From Antilocapra americana (lineage: Eukaryota; Chordata; Mammalia; Artiodactyla; Antilocapridae): a DNA stretch of 64,000 nt. The notes under the pieces were generated by a model. It did no database searches. It was not told where the DNA came from and was given only the letters and a program-made list of their open reading frames with translations. The translations under genes were made by a program, and so were the position numbers. Shown here piece after piece: positions 34,778 through 45,271 of this stretch (its first letter is position 1; each line of letters opens with the position of its first letter). The DNA lies in NCBI GenBank assembly GCA_007570785.1, contig ML660201.1, positions 44,602,473 through 44,666,472 of the forward strand, in the 5' to 3' direction.

Positions 34778-35269
34778 TGTAGATGTCATGCAAGGGTATG
34801 TTCCTCAGCTCTTGTCTCGTCACAACAAAGATTTGGAGTGACGGACATTGAAGCCCTCGGCAGGCCACAGCTCTCGGGTCTTGGACAGACCGTATTATAG
34901 CTCTTAAATAAATCAGTGTTACAGCTCAGTGTTACAGTTCTATTTTATTTAGAAGATGATAGCTGGAGAATTCATCCTCAAAGATCCAAGGCCATGAAGA
35001 GAACACCCCAGCGCGTGGGAGTGAAAGGGAGAATCTATCTTCGAGGCACAGGAGAGAGAGAGAGAGTGCTTTGGCTCCTATTTTATATGTTTATTTCTGC
35101 CCCCTGGGCCTGTCCTGTGCAAACTGGGCTTAGACAGGAGTGCTGTTCTATCTGCAGTTCTCACTCAGGTCCTCTGACCTTCCTTGTTCTATTTTCGCGG
35201 GCTTTTCCCTTCCTTGTCTTCTAGCCACCGCCATTTTGGACTCCTGTTTCCTATTCTAACTACCTAACA
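34778..35269 (-). repeat. Solo LTR, ERV1-like
   Basis: On the minus strand it starts TGTTAGGTAGTTAGAATAGG and ends GACATCTACA, with AATAAA near 34943-34950 some 165 bp from its end. No coding remnant is attached and no clear target duplication is visible. It abuts a minus-strand tRNA-derived SINE on the left. Confidence 0.65.
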
Positions 35270-35929
35270 ACACCCTGGACTTTGGGGCTCAGTCCCCTCT
35301 TCCTTACTTGCATCTCCTGATGCAAGTTTTTACGGAGGAGTAGAAGAGTTCCTTTGGTGGGGGGGGGAGGCTGCCAGAGTCTGCTCTGCAGTGAGCTTTT
35401 GGGAGTCCCCTCTCCCACCTCCCCCTCTTTCCCCACCGGCCTTTGTCTCAGCACAGCTGGACACTTTCCCAGGGCAGGTCCAAGGTGGGATGTTCTGGGA
35501 GACCTGGAGCTCAAGTGAGGGAAGGTGTCCTGAAGGGTTGCTCAATGGGAGGCAGAGGGTCCAGCAGCCTGGAGGCAGGGTGGAGTGGAGCTGTCCTAAG
35601 TAGAGGCTTTAAAACACCCTGGAGCTATTTTCCTTAGGAAGATGTGTGGGAAAGAATACAAACAAGCACCAGGAAGCTGCTCAGCTGTGGCAGCTGCTCT
35701 ATGGAGGTTGGACTGGCAGGGTATTTAAACCTTTGGAAAGAGTTTTATAGTTTTAGAGGCAGTGGCCTAGAGGTTCTTCCTGGCTCTGGGTAGTCTAGGC
35801 TTATCGGGAAGATCCCATCCCTTCCTTCCAGAACAAGCAGTCATTGTTCACCAACAATGGACTTTGTTAAATGGGAAGATTATCTCCCGTTTGTGGTAGA
35901 AATGGAGCTGGAGCTTTCCAGTTCAGAAG

Positions 35930-36062
35930 CAGTGTATGAATTCAGACTCCAGCACTTACTGGCTGCAGGACCTCGAGAAACTTAACCTCTCAAAACCTCA
36001 GAGTCTTCTTTAACAAAATGGGGTTAAGAGCATTAAACATATAATGTATTTAAAGTGCACAC
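35930..36062 (+). repeat. MIR-type old SINE
   Basis: It has CAGACTCCAGCACTTACTGG, CTTAACCTCTCAAAACCTCAG and AACAAAATGGGGTTAAGAG, a clear MIR order. Confidence 0.75.
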
Positions 36063-36067
36063 AGAGG

Positions 36068-36200
36068 GAGTTCGCTGGTGGTCCTGTGGTTAGGATTCTG
36101 TGCTTTCACTGCCAAGGGCCCTGGTTCCTGGTCGGGGAACTGAGATCCCACAAACCTGAAGGTGTGGTCAAAAACGTTTTAAAAAATAAAAATAATAATA
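36068..36200 (+). mobile_element. Cetartiodactyl tRNA-derived SINE
   Basis: It has GGGAGTTCGCTGGTGGTCC, GTGGTTAGGATTCTGTGC and CGGGGAACTGAGATCCCAC, with an AATAAT-rich tail. Confidence 0.8.
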
Positions 36201-36257
36201 ACTTTTAAAGAGTGAATGTAGCAAGGCTTACAGCTGTGGCTGGGCCAGCTTTACAGG

Positions 36258-36378
36258 TGTGGGGGCTTCCCAGGTGGCACTAGTGGTAAAGAACCTGCCT
36301 GCCAATGTAGGAAACTGAGACATAAGTTCGATCCTTGGGTCTGGAAGATACGCTGGAGAAGGGCATGCAACTCATTCC
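36258..36378 (+). mobile_element. Bov-tA SINE, left half (split by the provirus)
   Basis: It begins GGGGCTTCCCAGGTGGC and runs through the tRNA-like part to GGGCATGCAACTCATTCC, where the LTR starts. The missing continuation (AGTATT...) appears at 45001, on the far side of the provirus. Confidence 0.88.
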
Positions 36379-36822
36379 TGTAAGGTATAGTTCGGGCCAA
36401 GGCAGAAAAGGAGAGACGATCTCAATGGAGGTAGGTTACCTTTATTCAGGCAAGGAGGAGCCTAATGATCAGGCTGAGAGGGAGAGGTATCAGGGAGGCT
36501 TTGTATTTAAAGGGAGGTTTGTGGAAGTGATAAGGGAAACATTAGTCAGGCAGGAAGTTTTCAGTAATCTTTGGTAGTTGAACAGGGGGTGGGAGGCTTT
36601 GGGCAGGGGGTGATAAGTCCCCTGGGCAGAGGGTGATAAGTCCCAGGCAGATATAGGGGGTGGGAGGTTTCTGGGCAGCGGGTGATAAGTCCTAGGTAGA
36701 TGCAACAGGCCCAGAGCATCAAGATGGGACTTAAAGTTCAGTTTTGTTTCCCCCGAAGTTAGATGATTCAGCAAGGGCCTTTGAGACCATTGTTTTCTTT
36801 TCTAGGCCCAAGGACTCCTTCA
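36379..36822 (-). repeat. 3' LTR of the endogenous retrovirus
   Basis: It has the same ends as the 5' LTR, the TATA-like motif at 36504-36511 and AATAAA at 36441-36446. At 444 bp it is 62 bp longer, mainly because a unit containing GGTGATAAGTCC occurs three times (about 36601-36620, 36624-36643, 36674-36692) against once in the 5' LTR. Confidence 0.9.
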
Positions 36823-36829
36823 TTCCAGA

Positions 36830-38518
36830 CCCCGAAATCATAAAAAAATGGGGAAAAGGGCGCCATATCTCTCTGGCTACATCCTGATGGTTAGGGGCGA
36901 CAGTTCTGGGTCTGGAACAGAGGATTGTCCTAGAGCCCAGGGTCTCTTTTCCTGAGGTTCGGGGTAAGGCTCTCAAGAAGAATAATCTTGACCTGGTCTC
37001 AAGAGATGGCCCGAATCCATTCTTGGAGAAAGCTTTGACAGAGATTGAAGAAACAGGGTTCAAATAAGAGGAATAAAATGATAAGCAGCAATGGTCCCAA
37101 GAAAGGGAGCAGCCAAGGGAAGGCCAGTTGGAAAGGTTTTGGGGAGTGGAAAGGTTCTGTAACTCTCTTCTGTGGCGTTCGATTCTGTCTCTACGTTCTT
37201 TGACTCTGCCCTGAACTATGCCTCTCCTAGTCCTCTCCTGGAGATCCCCTGGAGAAGGAAATGGTAACCCACTCCAGTATTCTTGCCTGGAGAATCCCAT
37301 GGACTGAAGAGCCTGATAGGATACGGTCCACCGGGTCGCAAAGAGTGGGACACGACTGAGCGACTTCACTTTCACTTTCTTCTAGGAGAAGGCAGGTCCC
37401 TCCCTTTTCCACGGTGAGAAGGTCCAGGGCTCGCCTATTTTGTAGGGCCGCAGAAGCTAATGACTTAATTTGTCTTTGGACTGAAATGAAGAACTCCATT
37501 ACCATGTCCTCATTAAACTCTTGGGACAGCTTGTAGCAGAAATGGGCTGAGGTTGAGATGCCCCCAATCCCGGTGCCTAGGGCTGCTGCTATGCCATACC
37601 AATCAGGAGGGGGGCTATAACAGCTCTTTTTTATCTGTGGGAAAGTTCCCCTTGCGGGTAGGCTATTTGTTCTATCTCTTCTTCTTTGAGGAATGTTGGA
37701 CCCAGGGTCAGGAAGACCAAGATGCAAGGTCCAGGGGGGTCAAAGGGGAGCATGAATATGCGTAGGTCCCACAGAGAATGAAGATTCCCAGGTTGGTGCA
37801 ATTATTTGTGCTGTTCCAGAGAACCCAAGTGGAACAGAAGGAGGCAGCGGAGTTTGTAAGACCAATATAGTTGATACAGGTTAGGTTTGAAGAGGCTGAG
37901 AGAAGGACATTGTCAGAGACTGGCCCAATGAGTTGTGTAGTTTTTTGTTGGGGAGGGGAGGTATAGTTGCCCTGTGACAGCCAAGTTGAGGGTAAGGGAA
38001 TTGCTATGTGTGGTGAGGGAGACAGTGACATGCATATCCAACAATGGGATGTGTGTTTTGTGTACTGGAAGAATTGGAAAGAAGAGTTGAGAAGGCGGGT
38101 AAGGTGTTGGTTGTCAGAGGGAGGTTTTAGGAGAGGCCGTAATTGGGAAAGGAGGTCTAGGTGTTTATAAGGCTCAGGGGTTGCCTGTAACTGGGAAATT
38201 ATGTCCTTTATGATTTGTTCCTGTTTCTTTTCCCGATATAGATCTAGTACCCACTGCCATCTGAGTAGCCCCAGTGGGTAATGGAATAGAAACATATGTT
38301 TCTTCCATTTGGCTTATGGCAGGTGTTCTCGAAACTCCCTCTCTTTTGTACTTTAACAGTGAGTAGGGATTTGGACTCACCCTGCCAAGGTTCATGGTGC
38401 ATGGTCTTGGAGCCGTATTATAGCATGAGGAATGAACATAGGAATAAATGTCTGAGCAGGGGCAGGTACTAGCCAGAAGGCTGGGGAGTGCAGCAAGGAT
38501 AAAGAACAGGGCGGTCAT
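36830..38518 (-). pseudogene. env: env remnant (SU and TM), split by a SINE
   Basis: A likely start at 38518 opens a hydrophobic signal peptide (MTALFFILAALPSLLAS). The SU has a CWIC motif at 38032-38043, typical of gamma-type Env with a covalent SU-TM link. A basic RRRDR cleavage-like site lies at 37671-37685. The TM has a Gly/Ala-rich fusion-peptide-like stretch and an immunosuppressive-type segment at 37398-37445. Directly after it a Bov-tA SINE (about 37241-37380) interrupts the frame, and the rest of TM, including a hydrophobic anchor-like stretch, follows beyond. The SU is frameshifted as well. Confidence 0.85.
37241..37380 (+). mobile_element. Bov-tA SINE inserted in the retroviral env
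   Basis: It has GGAGAAGGAAATGG...CCACTCCAGTATTC...GGACACGACTGAGC and a tail of CACTTT repeats, the usual 3' half of Bov-tA. It breaks the TM coding sequence and so is younger than the provirus. Confidence 0.85.
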
Positions 38519-38997
38519 GGGGCTGTCAGTTAGGCAGTGTGGAGGAAATAGCACCCTGGGAGAAGAGCACAGCTAGCAACATAGGCGATACCAATGAAGA
38601 GACGAAGGATAGGTGGCCAGTCCTGAGGGGAGACGGTTACTGGGCCTACAACAAGGACTAGATTAAGAGTGCAGTTACAGTTAGAGAGACGGGGAGAGGC
38701 CAGTCAGGGCAAGGGCCGGAAGGCCCCAAGTTGGTGGTTGCTTGATCTGAGGAGGAACGGTGTTCATTAGGATGTAGAATGACGTAGAGAATGAGAGTAA
38801 AGAAATCAGTGTCGTCTGGAGTTAGGTTGTAGAAGGTCCCCTGGAGCCACGGATGAAACACTGGTGTGGTCAGACATTCGAAGGAGGTTCCGCTTGGGGC
38901 GCTGGTCCAGAGGTCTTGTAGTCGTTGGGTCAGGAACAGTTGTAGCTTGAGGAGTGTCCAGGTCATTCAGTGTCCTCTTGGATGGTTGACGGGGTTG

Positions 38998-41900
38998 TCA
39001 CCAGGTGATTTTTAAGGAGGTGGGCCCTGTGAGGGAGACCCGATAGGGGTCAGTTAAGGAGGGCAGCTCAGGGTTGGAGGTGACTCGTTTTAGGCGAGAG
39101 AGGTGTACCCAGGAGGTGACCTTCTCAAGTTTAGCTGCAGTTGGGGTAAGGAGGATGATTTTGAATGGTCCCTGCCACTTTGCGATTAGGTCACTCTGGG
39201 GATCATCAGACAGGTAGACCATGTCCCCAGTTTGTAAAGGGGACAAGGGGGTTGGGGGCCAGTGGCGGGCAAGTTGTGGTTGACATATTTCCTGAGGGCA
39301 TTGCGGAGTTCCATCAGAGAGGAGTGTAGGAAGCCTGGTATGAGAGGAGGTTCAGGGAGGAGTCCAGGAGGAAGCATGGGCCTTCCCTACATCACCTCAA
39401 AGGGGCTCAGCCCCAGGGGCTTTCTGGGCAAAGTCCGTACTTTGAGGAGAACAATCGGCAAAAGTATAGTCCAATCCAGATGTACCTTGAGGGATAGTTT
39501 GGTTAAGAGTTTCTTTGATTATTCTGTTCATCCTTTCTACCTTTCCTGAGGACTGAGGATAATATGTAATGTGCAATTTCCAGAGTATCTGTGAGAATTG
39601 GAAAAGTTGTTGGGTGACCTTGAACGTAAATTCTGGGCTGTTATCAGACTGTAGGGATGAAGGTAGGCCAAACATGGGGATAATTTCTGTGAGGAGGATT
39701 TGGGCCACGGTGTGGGCTCTCTTGTTTGGGGTAGGAAATTCTTCTACCCATCCCAAAAAGGTGTCCACAAGGACCAGGACATATCTGACTCTCCAAAATG
39801 GGGGCACATGAGTAAAGTTTATCTGCCATTCCTGTGCCAGGAGGCTGCCTCGCGTTTGATGGGTTGGAAAGGATGTAGGTTTAAGGTTGGAACTGGGATT
39901 AGTATGTTGACATGTCTGACAGGAGTGGGTAAGGTTATCTAAATATTGTTGGTCAGCAGTCGATATGGGGAAGTGGTTATGGAGAAACTGTTTGAGTGTT
40001 TTGGATGAGGGATGAGTGTAGATAAGAGAGGATTTCTTTGGTGGTGGGAGGGTTGGAAGGAGTCAGGGCTAAGATGACAGGGGACTGGAGGGAGGGATGG
40101 GACAGGACTATCTCCTTTGCCTTCTGGTCTGCATCATTGTTGTAGGTTGATATGGGACTTCCCTTTTGATGTCCCCTACAGTGGAGGAGGGCAGCTTTGT
40201 TTGGTAAGAGTGGTACCTCTAGAAGTTTGTGGATCAGGTCTGAATTAATAATGGGGGATCCCTTTTGGGTTAGGAAACCCCCTTCTCTCCAAATTAGGAT
40301 GTTTGAGTGAAGTATGTTATAGGCATATTTGGAGTCTGTGTGGATGTTAATCCTTAGATTTTTAGCCAGAGTCAAAGCTGTGGTGAGAGCTATCAGTTCT
40401 GCCTGTTGGGAAGTGGTGTGAGGTGGCAGAGGTGAAGCTTCGATTGTCTGGGTCCCGTGATTGTGACGAAGGTCCCTCTGGATGATGGCATATCCTGCCG
40501 CGAAGGGTGGGGATTTTTGAGAGCTGCCATCAATGAACCAGTGTGAGGTGTCTGGGTCTAGGATGGGCTGATCTGTTAAGTGTTGGAAGGGGTTTTGGGT
40601 AAGATCTACTGTTAGGCTGCAGCTATGTAGGAAGGAGTCTGTTGTAGAGGATGTGGGTAATAAGCTGGCGGGGTTAAAGGGAGATCAGGGGGAGAATGAG
40701 AGCTGAGCGTCGAGGAGAAAGGCATGTAGAACCTGTACCCTGGAATGGGGAAGGGAGAGGAAAGCCTAATGTGATAGTAAGTCTCGGAAGGTGGGTGGAG
40801 AACAGACTGTTAAAGGGGCATGCTTAGAGAGTTTATTTGCTTCAGGTACGAGGGCTGTGATAGCAGCCCTGGCCTGTATACAGGGAGGCCACCCCTTGGT
40901 CACCATGTCAAGCTATTTTGATAGATAGGGGACGGGAGCCCAGGTATCTCCAGCCCGCTGGCATAGAAGTCCCAGGGCATGTCCTTGGTTGGAATGGGCA
41001 AAGAGAAAGAATGGCCTGGTGTGATCTGGCAGGTGGAAAGCTGGCACTCAGAGGAGGCTCTGTCTGAGGTCGTGAATAGGATTGGCCAGCGAGGAGGGGT
41101 TAAACAGGGGCTCATCCAGACATCCTCTAGTAGCCTCATAGAGTGGCTTTGCAATGAGGGAGAAGTTAGGGATCCAGATATGGAAAAAGTTTAGGAGGTC
41201 GAGGATAGACAAGAGTTGCCTTTATGTTTTTGGAAGTGAACAGTTAATTAAGGCCTGATTCTATCTGGGGGAATAGTTCTTTGTTAGTAAGATATAGAGA
41301 GCCCCAGGTAGGTGACGTTTGTCTGTACTACTTGGGACTTGGACCAGGACACCCAATAGTCCCAGGATCCCGGGGCCCCAAGGAATTAGGCAGTATGTTG
41401 GAGGCAGTTTTCAGGTTGGGATACAAAGGAGGAGGTCATCTACGTATTGGAGGAGATGAATTGGGGCAAGGTCGAGTGTCTGTAGGTCCTTTTGTAAAGC
41501 CTGCCCAAAAAAGTGGGGGCTGTCTCTGAACCCCTGGGGGAGAACTGTCCATGTTAGTTGTTGGGAAACATGAGTCTTGGGGTCTTGCCAGGTGAAGGCA
41601 AAAAGGGGTTGGGAGAGAGGGTGGAGGGGGATGGTGAAAACAGCGTCTTTGAGATCTGATACTGTGAAGTGGATTGTAGTCAGGGGTATGGCAGACAGAA
41701 GGGTGTAAGGGTTAGGGACTACTGGGAATGTTGGTGTGATGGCCTCATTGATTTTTCAAAGATCCTGGACCAGTCTCCAAGAGTTTGGTCCCTTCGTTAC
41801 TGCCAGAATAGGGGCATTGTGTGGTGAATGGGTAGGAATTAAGATGGAGGCTTGAAGAAGATGGTCTATGATAGGCTTAAGTCCCTTGTGGGCCTCCGGG

Positions 41901-42420
41901 GTGAGAGTACTCTTATTGGGTGATTATAGTCGAGGGGTCTTTTAGGGTAATGTGGAGTGGGGAATGAGGTTTGGCTATGGATGGGTGATCAGTGTCCCAA
42001 ACTTGGCGGTCTAAGGTGGGTAGATCTAAGGGAAGGTCAAGGGTGAGGGACAGAAACAGTCCAGGTGCCATCTGCATGCAGGATATAGAGACTGTCTCGA
42101 GGGTGGGTATGGTAATAAAGACCCCCAATTTGGATGATAGATCTCTACCTAGCAATGCCATTGGGCACTGAGGCATTGTAAGGAACGAATGTATGAGGGC
42201 AGATTTTCCAAATTGACGGAGTAATGGAGGGTGGATTTTTGGCCTTAAGGGAACTCCAGAGACTCCCTTGATTGTGAGTTCTGAGTCTTGAGTTGAGCCA
42301 GTGTAGGAAGTTAAGAGAGAAAGCGGCTCCAGTGTCTACTATAAAAGAGGTCTTTTTCCTGGCCACTACCCCACCTACCCTAAGTTCCAAGCTTGTGTCC
42401 AGGTCACAGGCCGGGGGGCT
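38998..42420 (-). pseudogene. pol: pro-pol remnant (protease, reverse transcriptase, RNase H, integrase)
   Basis: The protease active site DTGA is near 42325-42336, and its C-terminal LLGRDL near 42120-42155. The reverse-transcriptase YVDD is intact at 41435-41446. RNase H shows TDSKYAY near 40320-40340 and CRGHQ downstream. The integrase has a CQTC zinc-binding pair near 39920, a core with SDNS and PQSSGKVERMN, and a GPF-type C-terminal domain ending at a stop near 38998. The first catalytic Asp of the integrase core (in the usual D-F-T context) reads Asn at 39817-39819. Several frameshifts separate the domains. Confidence 0.88.
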
Positions 42421-42449
42421 GGAACCTAGGCCCCGTCATTGGAAGCACT

Positions 42450-44100
42450 CTCATAGGGTTGGGCTGGGGTTCTGGGGAGAAATGGGGATCTCCCCAGGGA
42501 CACTAGGACATCCTTATGAACATTCCACTCTCCAGGTCTGGGAGGTGGGGACCTCCCCAGGGGTGCCAGGGTGTCCCTGGGGACAGTCCATCTTCCAGTG
42601 TCCCCACTGACCACAGGTTGGGTATGTTTTGGGGGGGAGCGTGGGGTTGGGCATGCCTTTGCCCAGTTTTCTGACTGGTTGCATCGGAAGCAGGGTCTGG
42701 GGGTGGGTCTTAAGCCCTGGTCTGGTATGACTTGGGCTGGACTGATCTCTTACTTTACTTGCTGTGCCAAAAAGGCATATTTAGCTTTCCTCTCATGGTC
42801 TTTTTCTCTCTTAGCCCCCTCTTCTCTATTATTGAACACTCTGAAGGCTACTTTAGAAGCTCTCTTTGGGAGAGTCTCAGGGCCCTTCTCTAGTTGTCAA
42901 AACTTGCATCTTATGTCAGGGGAGGACTGGCTGATGAATTGAACATGAAGGTAGAGTAATCCAGAAGGGGTGGTGATATCTAGGTTGGTATACTTCTGGA
43001 CTGCCTCTGTGAGGCATGCCAAGAATAAGGCAGGGTTTTCATTCACCCCTTGGGTGATTTCCCTGACTTCATCATAATTGACATTGATATGAGTATTTTT
43101 CTGCATTCCTTCTAGAAGGCAGGTAATATGATTGAGTCTCCTGATACCTGGGTCACCAGGCTGGTACATTGAGTGGGGATCTAACTAAGTCACCGCCTCA
43201 TCAGCAACTGGGCTATCCCAGTTCTGGTTATATAAGTAATCAGCATGGGCTTTCGCTGCTTTCCAGATACGGTCTTTTTCATCTGGGGTGAGAGTGATTT
43301 GGTGATTTATAATATAGCGATTTATATTATATTTAGGATATAATATACATCATTCCATGTGAGATTATAGGCCTGGGAGAGTCTCAGGAATTCTTTTCTG
43401 TATCTGGTAGGATTTTCAGAAAATGATCCTAACTTTTCTTCTATCCGGCTCATGTCTGACAGTGAAAATGGCACGTGGACTTGGGTGGGGCCCTCTGGTC
43501 CTGCCACCTCTCTCAGGGGAAACATGTGTTGGGTACTATGACCATGTGGCAGGAGGGGAAGGGAAGAGGGGAGGGAGAGTGAGGGAGATGGGGTAGTGGG
43601 GTTGGGGGGAAGTTAGGAGAGGTTTCAGAGTCAGTAGGTGAGTTGGATGAGGGGGATGGAGAGGGTTGGTGGTGTGGCTGGTAGGGGGCTCGTCCACGTC
43701 CACGGGGTTGAAATCCAGGGGTATGGAAGGTTGCTATCGGGGTTAGCTGAAGAAGAATGGCCCTTTTGCTTGGGTGGCAAGGTGCATAGAAGGACCTCAT
43801 GGGTGGAGCAGGCCTTGCATAGGGAGGGCCTGCTCCAAAGGCCCAAAAGCCTTGGGCATATAGGACCTCTGACCACTTGTCATTCCGTTTAAGGAAGTCG
43901 GTGAGATTTTGAAGAATGTTAAAGTCAAATGTGCCAAATTCAGGCCAGCAGTCTTGATTGTCTGATTGGTATTAAGGCCAGATCTGAATACAGAATTATT
44001 TTAAGCAGTTAGCTTTGAGTTCAGTGAGTAAGAGTGATTTGAGGTTTTTGAGAACACAGGCCAGAGGGGAATCTTTTGGGACAGATTGGCCAGACCCCAT
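42450..44100 (-). pseudogene. gag: gag remnant (matrix, p12-like, capsid, nucleocapsid)
   Basis: The ATG at 44098-44100 opens MGSGQSVPKD, a myristoylation-type matrix start, but the frame stops at about 43996 after 34 residues. A proline-rich p12-like segment lies at 43513-43800, capsid segments at about 43322-43525 and 42897-43169, and one nucleocapsid zinc knuckle at 42651-42692. The knuckle reads CFRCNQSENWAKAC, with Asn where the CCHC pattern needs His. The pieces are in different frames, so no full Gag can be made. Confidence 0.85.
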
Positions 44101-44591
44101 AATTGAAAGGCAAGCAGCGGCTCCTATTGGAAGTTCGAGTCGCCACCCATACTCACAATAGGAGTTATGAGAAGAGAGCTCTGTGTCAAGGTGGAGCATC
44201 CCCCACCACCTTAGGGCAGGGGTCCCCGGGACCCGGAGAGGACTGGGTTCTAGGGCACCTCTAGAACACCGTCTGGATATTACCTTAATCTCGGGGTCGG
44301 CTTGAGTGGAGTGTTGCATGTAGAGTGTTCGAATGGCAAGATCTCCCTGTTCCAGAAGTCGTCAGAGAGAGAGAGAAAGGGGATAGAGCCGGAGGCCTGG
44401 GGGTACGTAAAGCACCAATAAAGCCTTAGGACAAGGCTTGCACCGCTCACCAAGGCACTGGGCATCCCCAAGGGGAACTTATGAGCCCTGGCAGAAAGTG
44501 AGTTCAGCAGGTGTTCATGTTCCCAGATTCTGGGAAAAGAGAAAACAATGAGAAGGAGAGAGAGGGAGAGACACACGAGTGCCTCGCCCTC

Positions 44592-44609
44592 TCCCGGGTT
44601 TCAGCACCA
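44592..44609 (-). other. Retroviral primer-binding site, tRNA-Phe type
   Basis: The minus strand reads TGGTGCTGAAACCCGGGA, four bases after the LTR end. This is complementary to the 3' end of tRNA-Phe with one mismatch (T for C at position 7). Other common primers (Pro, Lys, His) fit poorly. Confidence 0.85.
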
Positions 44610-44613
44610 AGAA

Positions 44614-44995
44614 TGTAAGGTATAATTCCAGCCGAGACAGAAAAGGAGAGATGACCTCAACGGAGGTAGGTTACCTTTATTCAGGCAAGGAGGGGCAACA
44701 CTCGGCCTAACGATCAGGCTAAGTTCGAGAGGGATCAGGGAGGCTTCATATTTAAAGGGAGGTTTGTGGAATCGATAAGGGAAACATTAATCAGGCAGGA
44801 CATTTTCAGTAATCTTTGGTAGCTGAACAGGGGGTGGGAGGTTTTGGGCAGGGAGTGATAAGTCCCACGGAGATCTAACCAGCCTGGAGCATCAAGGAGG
44901 GACTTAAAGTTAGGTTTTGTTTCCCCCGAAATTAGATGATTCAGCAAGGGCCTTTGAGACCATAGTTTTCTTTTCTAGGCCCAAGGACTCCTTCA
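44614..44995 (-). repeat. 5' LTR of the endogenous retrovirus
   Basis: On the minus strand it starts TGAAGGAGTCC and ends CTTACA. It has a TATA-like TTTAAATA (44749-44756) and an AATAAA polyadenylation signal (44676-44681), spaced as expected for U3-R. It is 382 bp and aligns along its length with 36379-36822. Confidence 0.9.
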
Positions 44996-45000
44996 AGTCC

Positions 45001-45096
45001 AGTATTATTGTCAGGAGAATCCCATGATCGGGGAGCCTGGCAGGCTACGGTCCACAGGTTTGCCAAGGGTCGGACACTACTGAAGCGATATAACAT
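45001..45096 (+). mobile_element. Bov-tA SINE, right half
   Basis: It begins AGTATTATTGTCAGGAG and continues to the SINE 3' end (CACTACTGAAGCGATATAAC), completing the element that stops at 36378. Confidence 0.85.
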
Positions 45097-45271
45097 GCAC
45101 ACACAACGTATGTAGTCCATCATACAGAGAACCAGGGTCAAAGGGTCCTGCACTTGGCTGAATATTTTGCTTTTGCTGCCTGACAACTGTTAACAATTTG
45201 TTGAGGAAGGGTTCATGTTTTTATTTTGTACTGGGTCTGCAATTTATGTAGTTGATCTTGCTACCAGGTGT

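Larger units (their letters stand above)
36379..44995 (-). mobile_element. Class I (gamma-like) endogenous retrovirus with tRNA-Phe primer site, near full length, defective
   Basis: An 8.6-kb provirus on the minus strand, bounded by two LTRs that share their TG...CA ends. The order is 5' LTR (right), primer-binding site, gag, pro, pol, env, 3' LTR (left). Pol motifs (DTGA protease, YVDD reverse transcriptase, RNase H, integrase) and env motifs (CWIC, immunosuppressive-type segment) place it with gamma-type ERV1 elements. The tRNA-Phe primer site recalls the HERV-F group. Every gene is interrupted by stops or frameshifts, and env also by a SINE. The flanks are two halves of one Bov-tA SINE with an imperfect 5-bp target duplication (ATTCC at 36374-36378, AGTCC at 44996-45000). 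Insertion therefore came after that SINE and within the ruminant lineage. Confidence 0.93.

Noticed and set aside
36379..44995. An intact, expressible retroviral gene (env or gag)
   Set aside because: All frames are broken by stops or frameshifts, env by a SINE, and key residues are changed in nucleocapsid and integrase.
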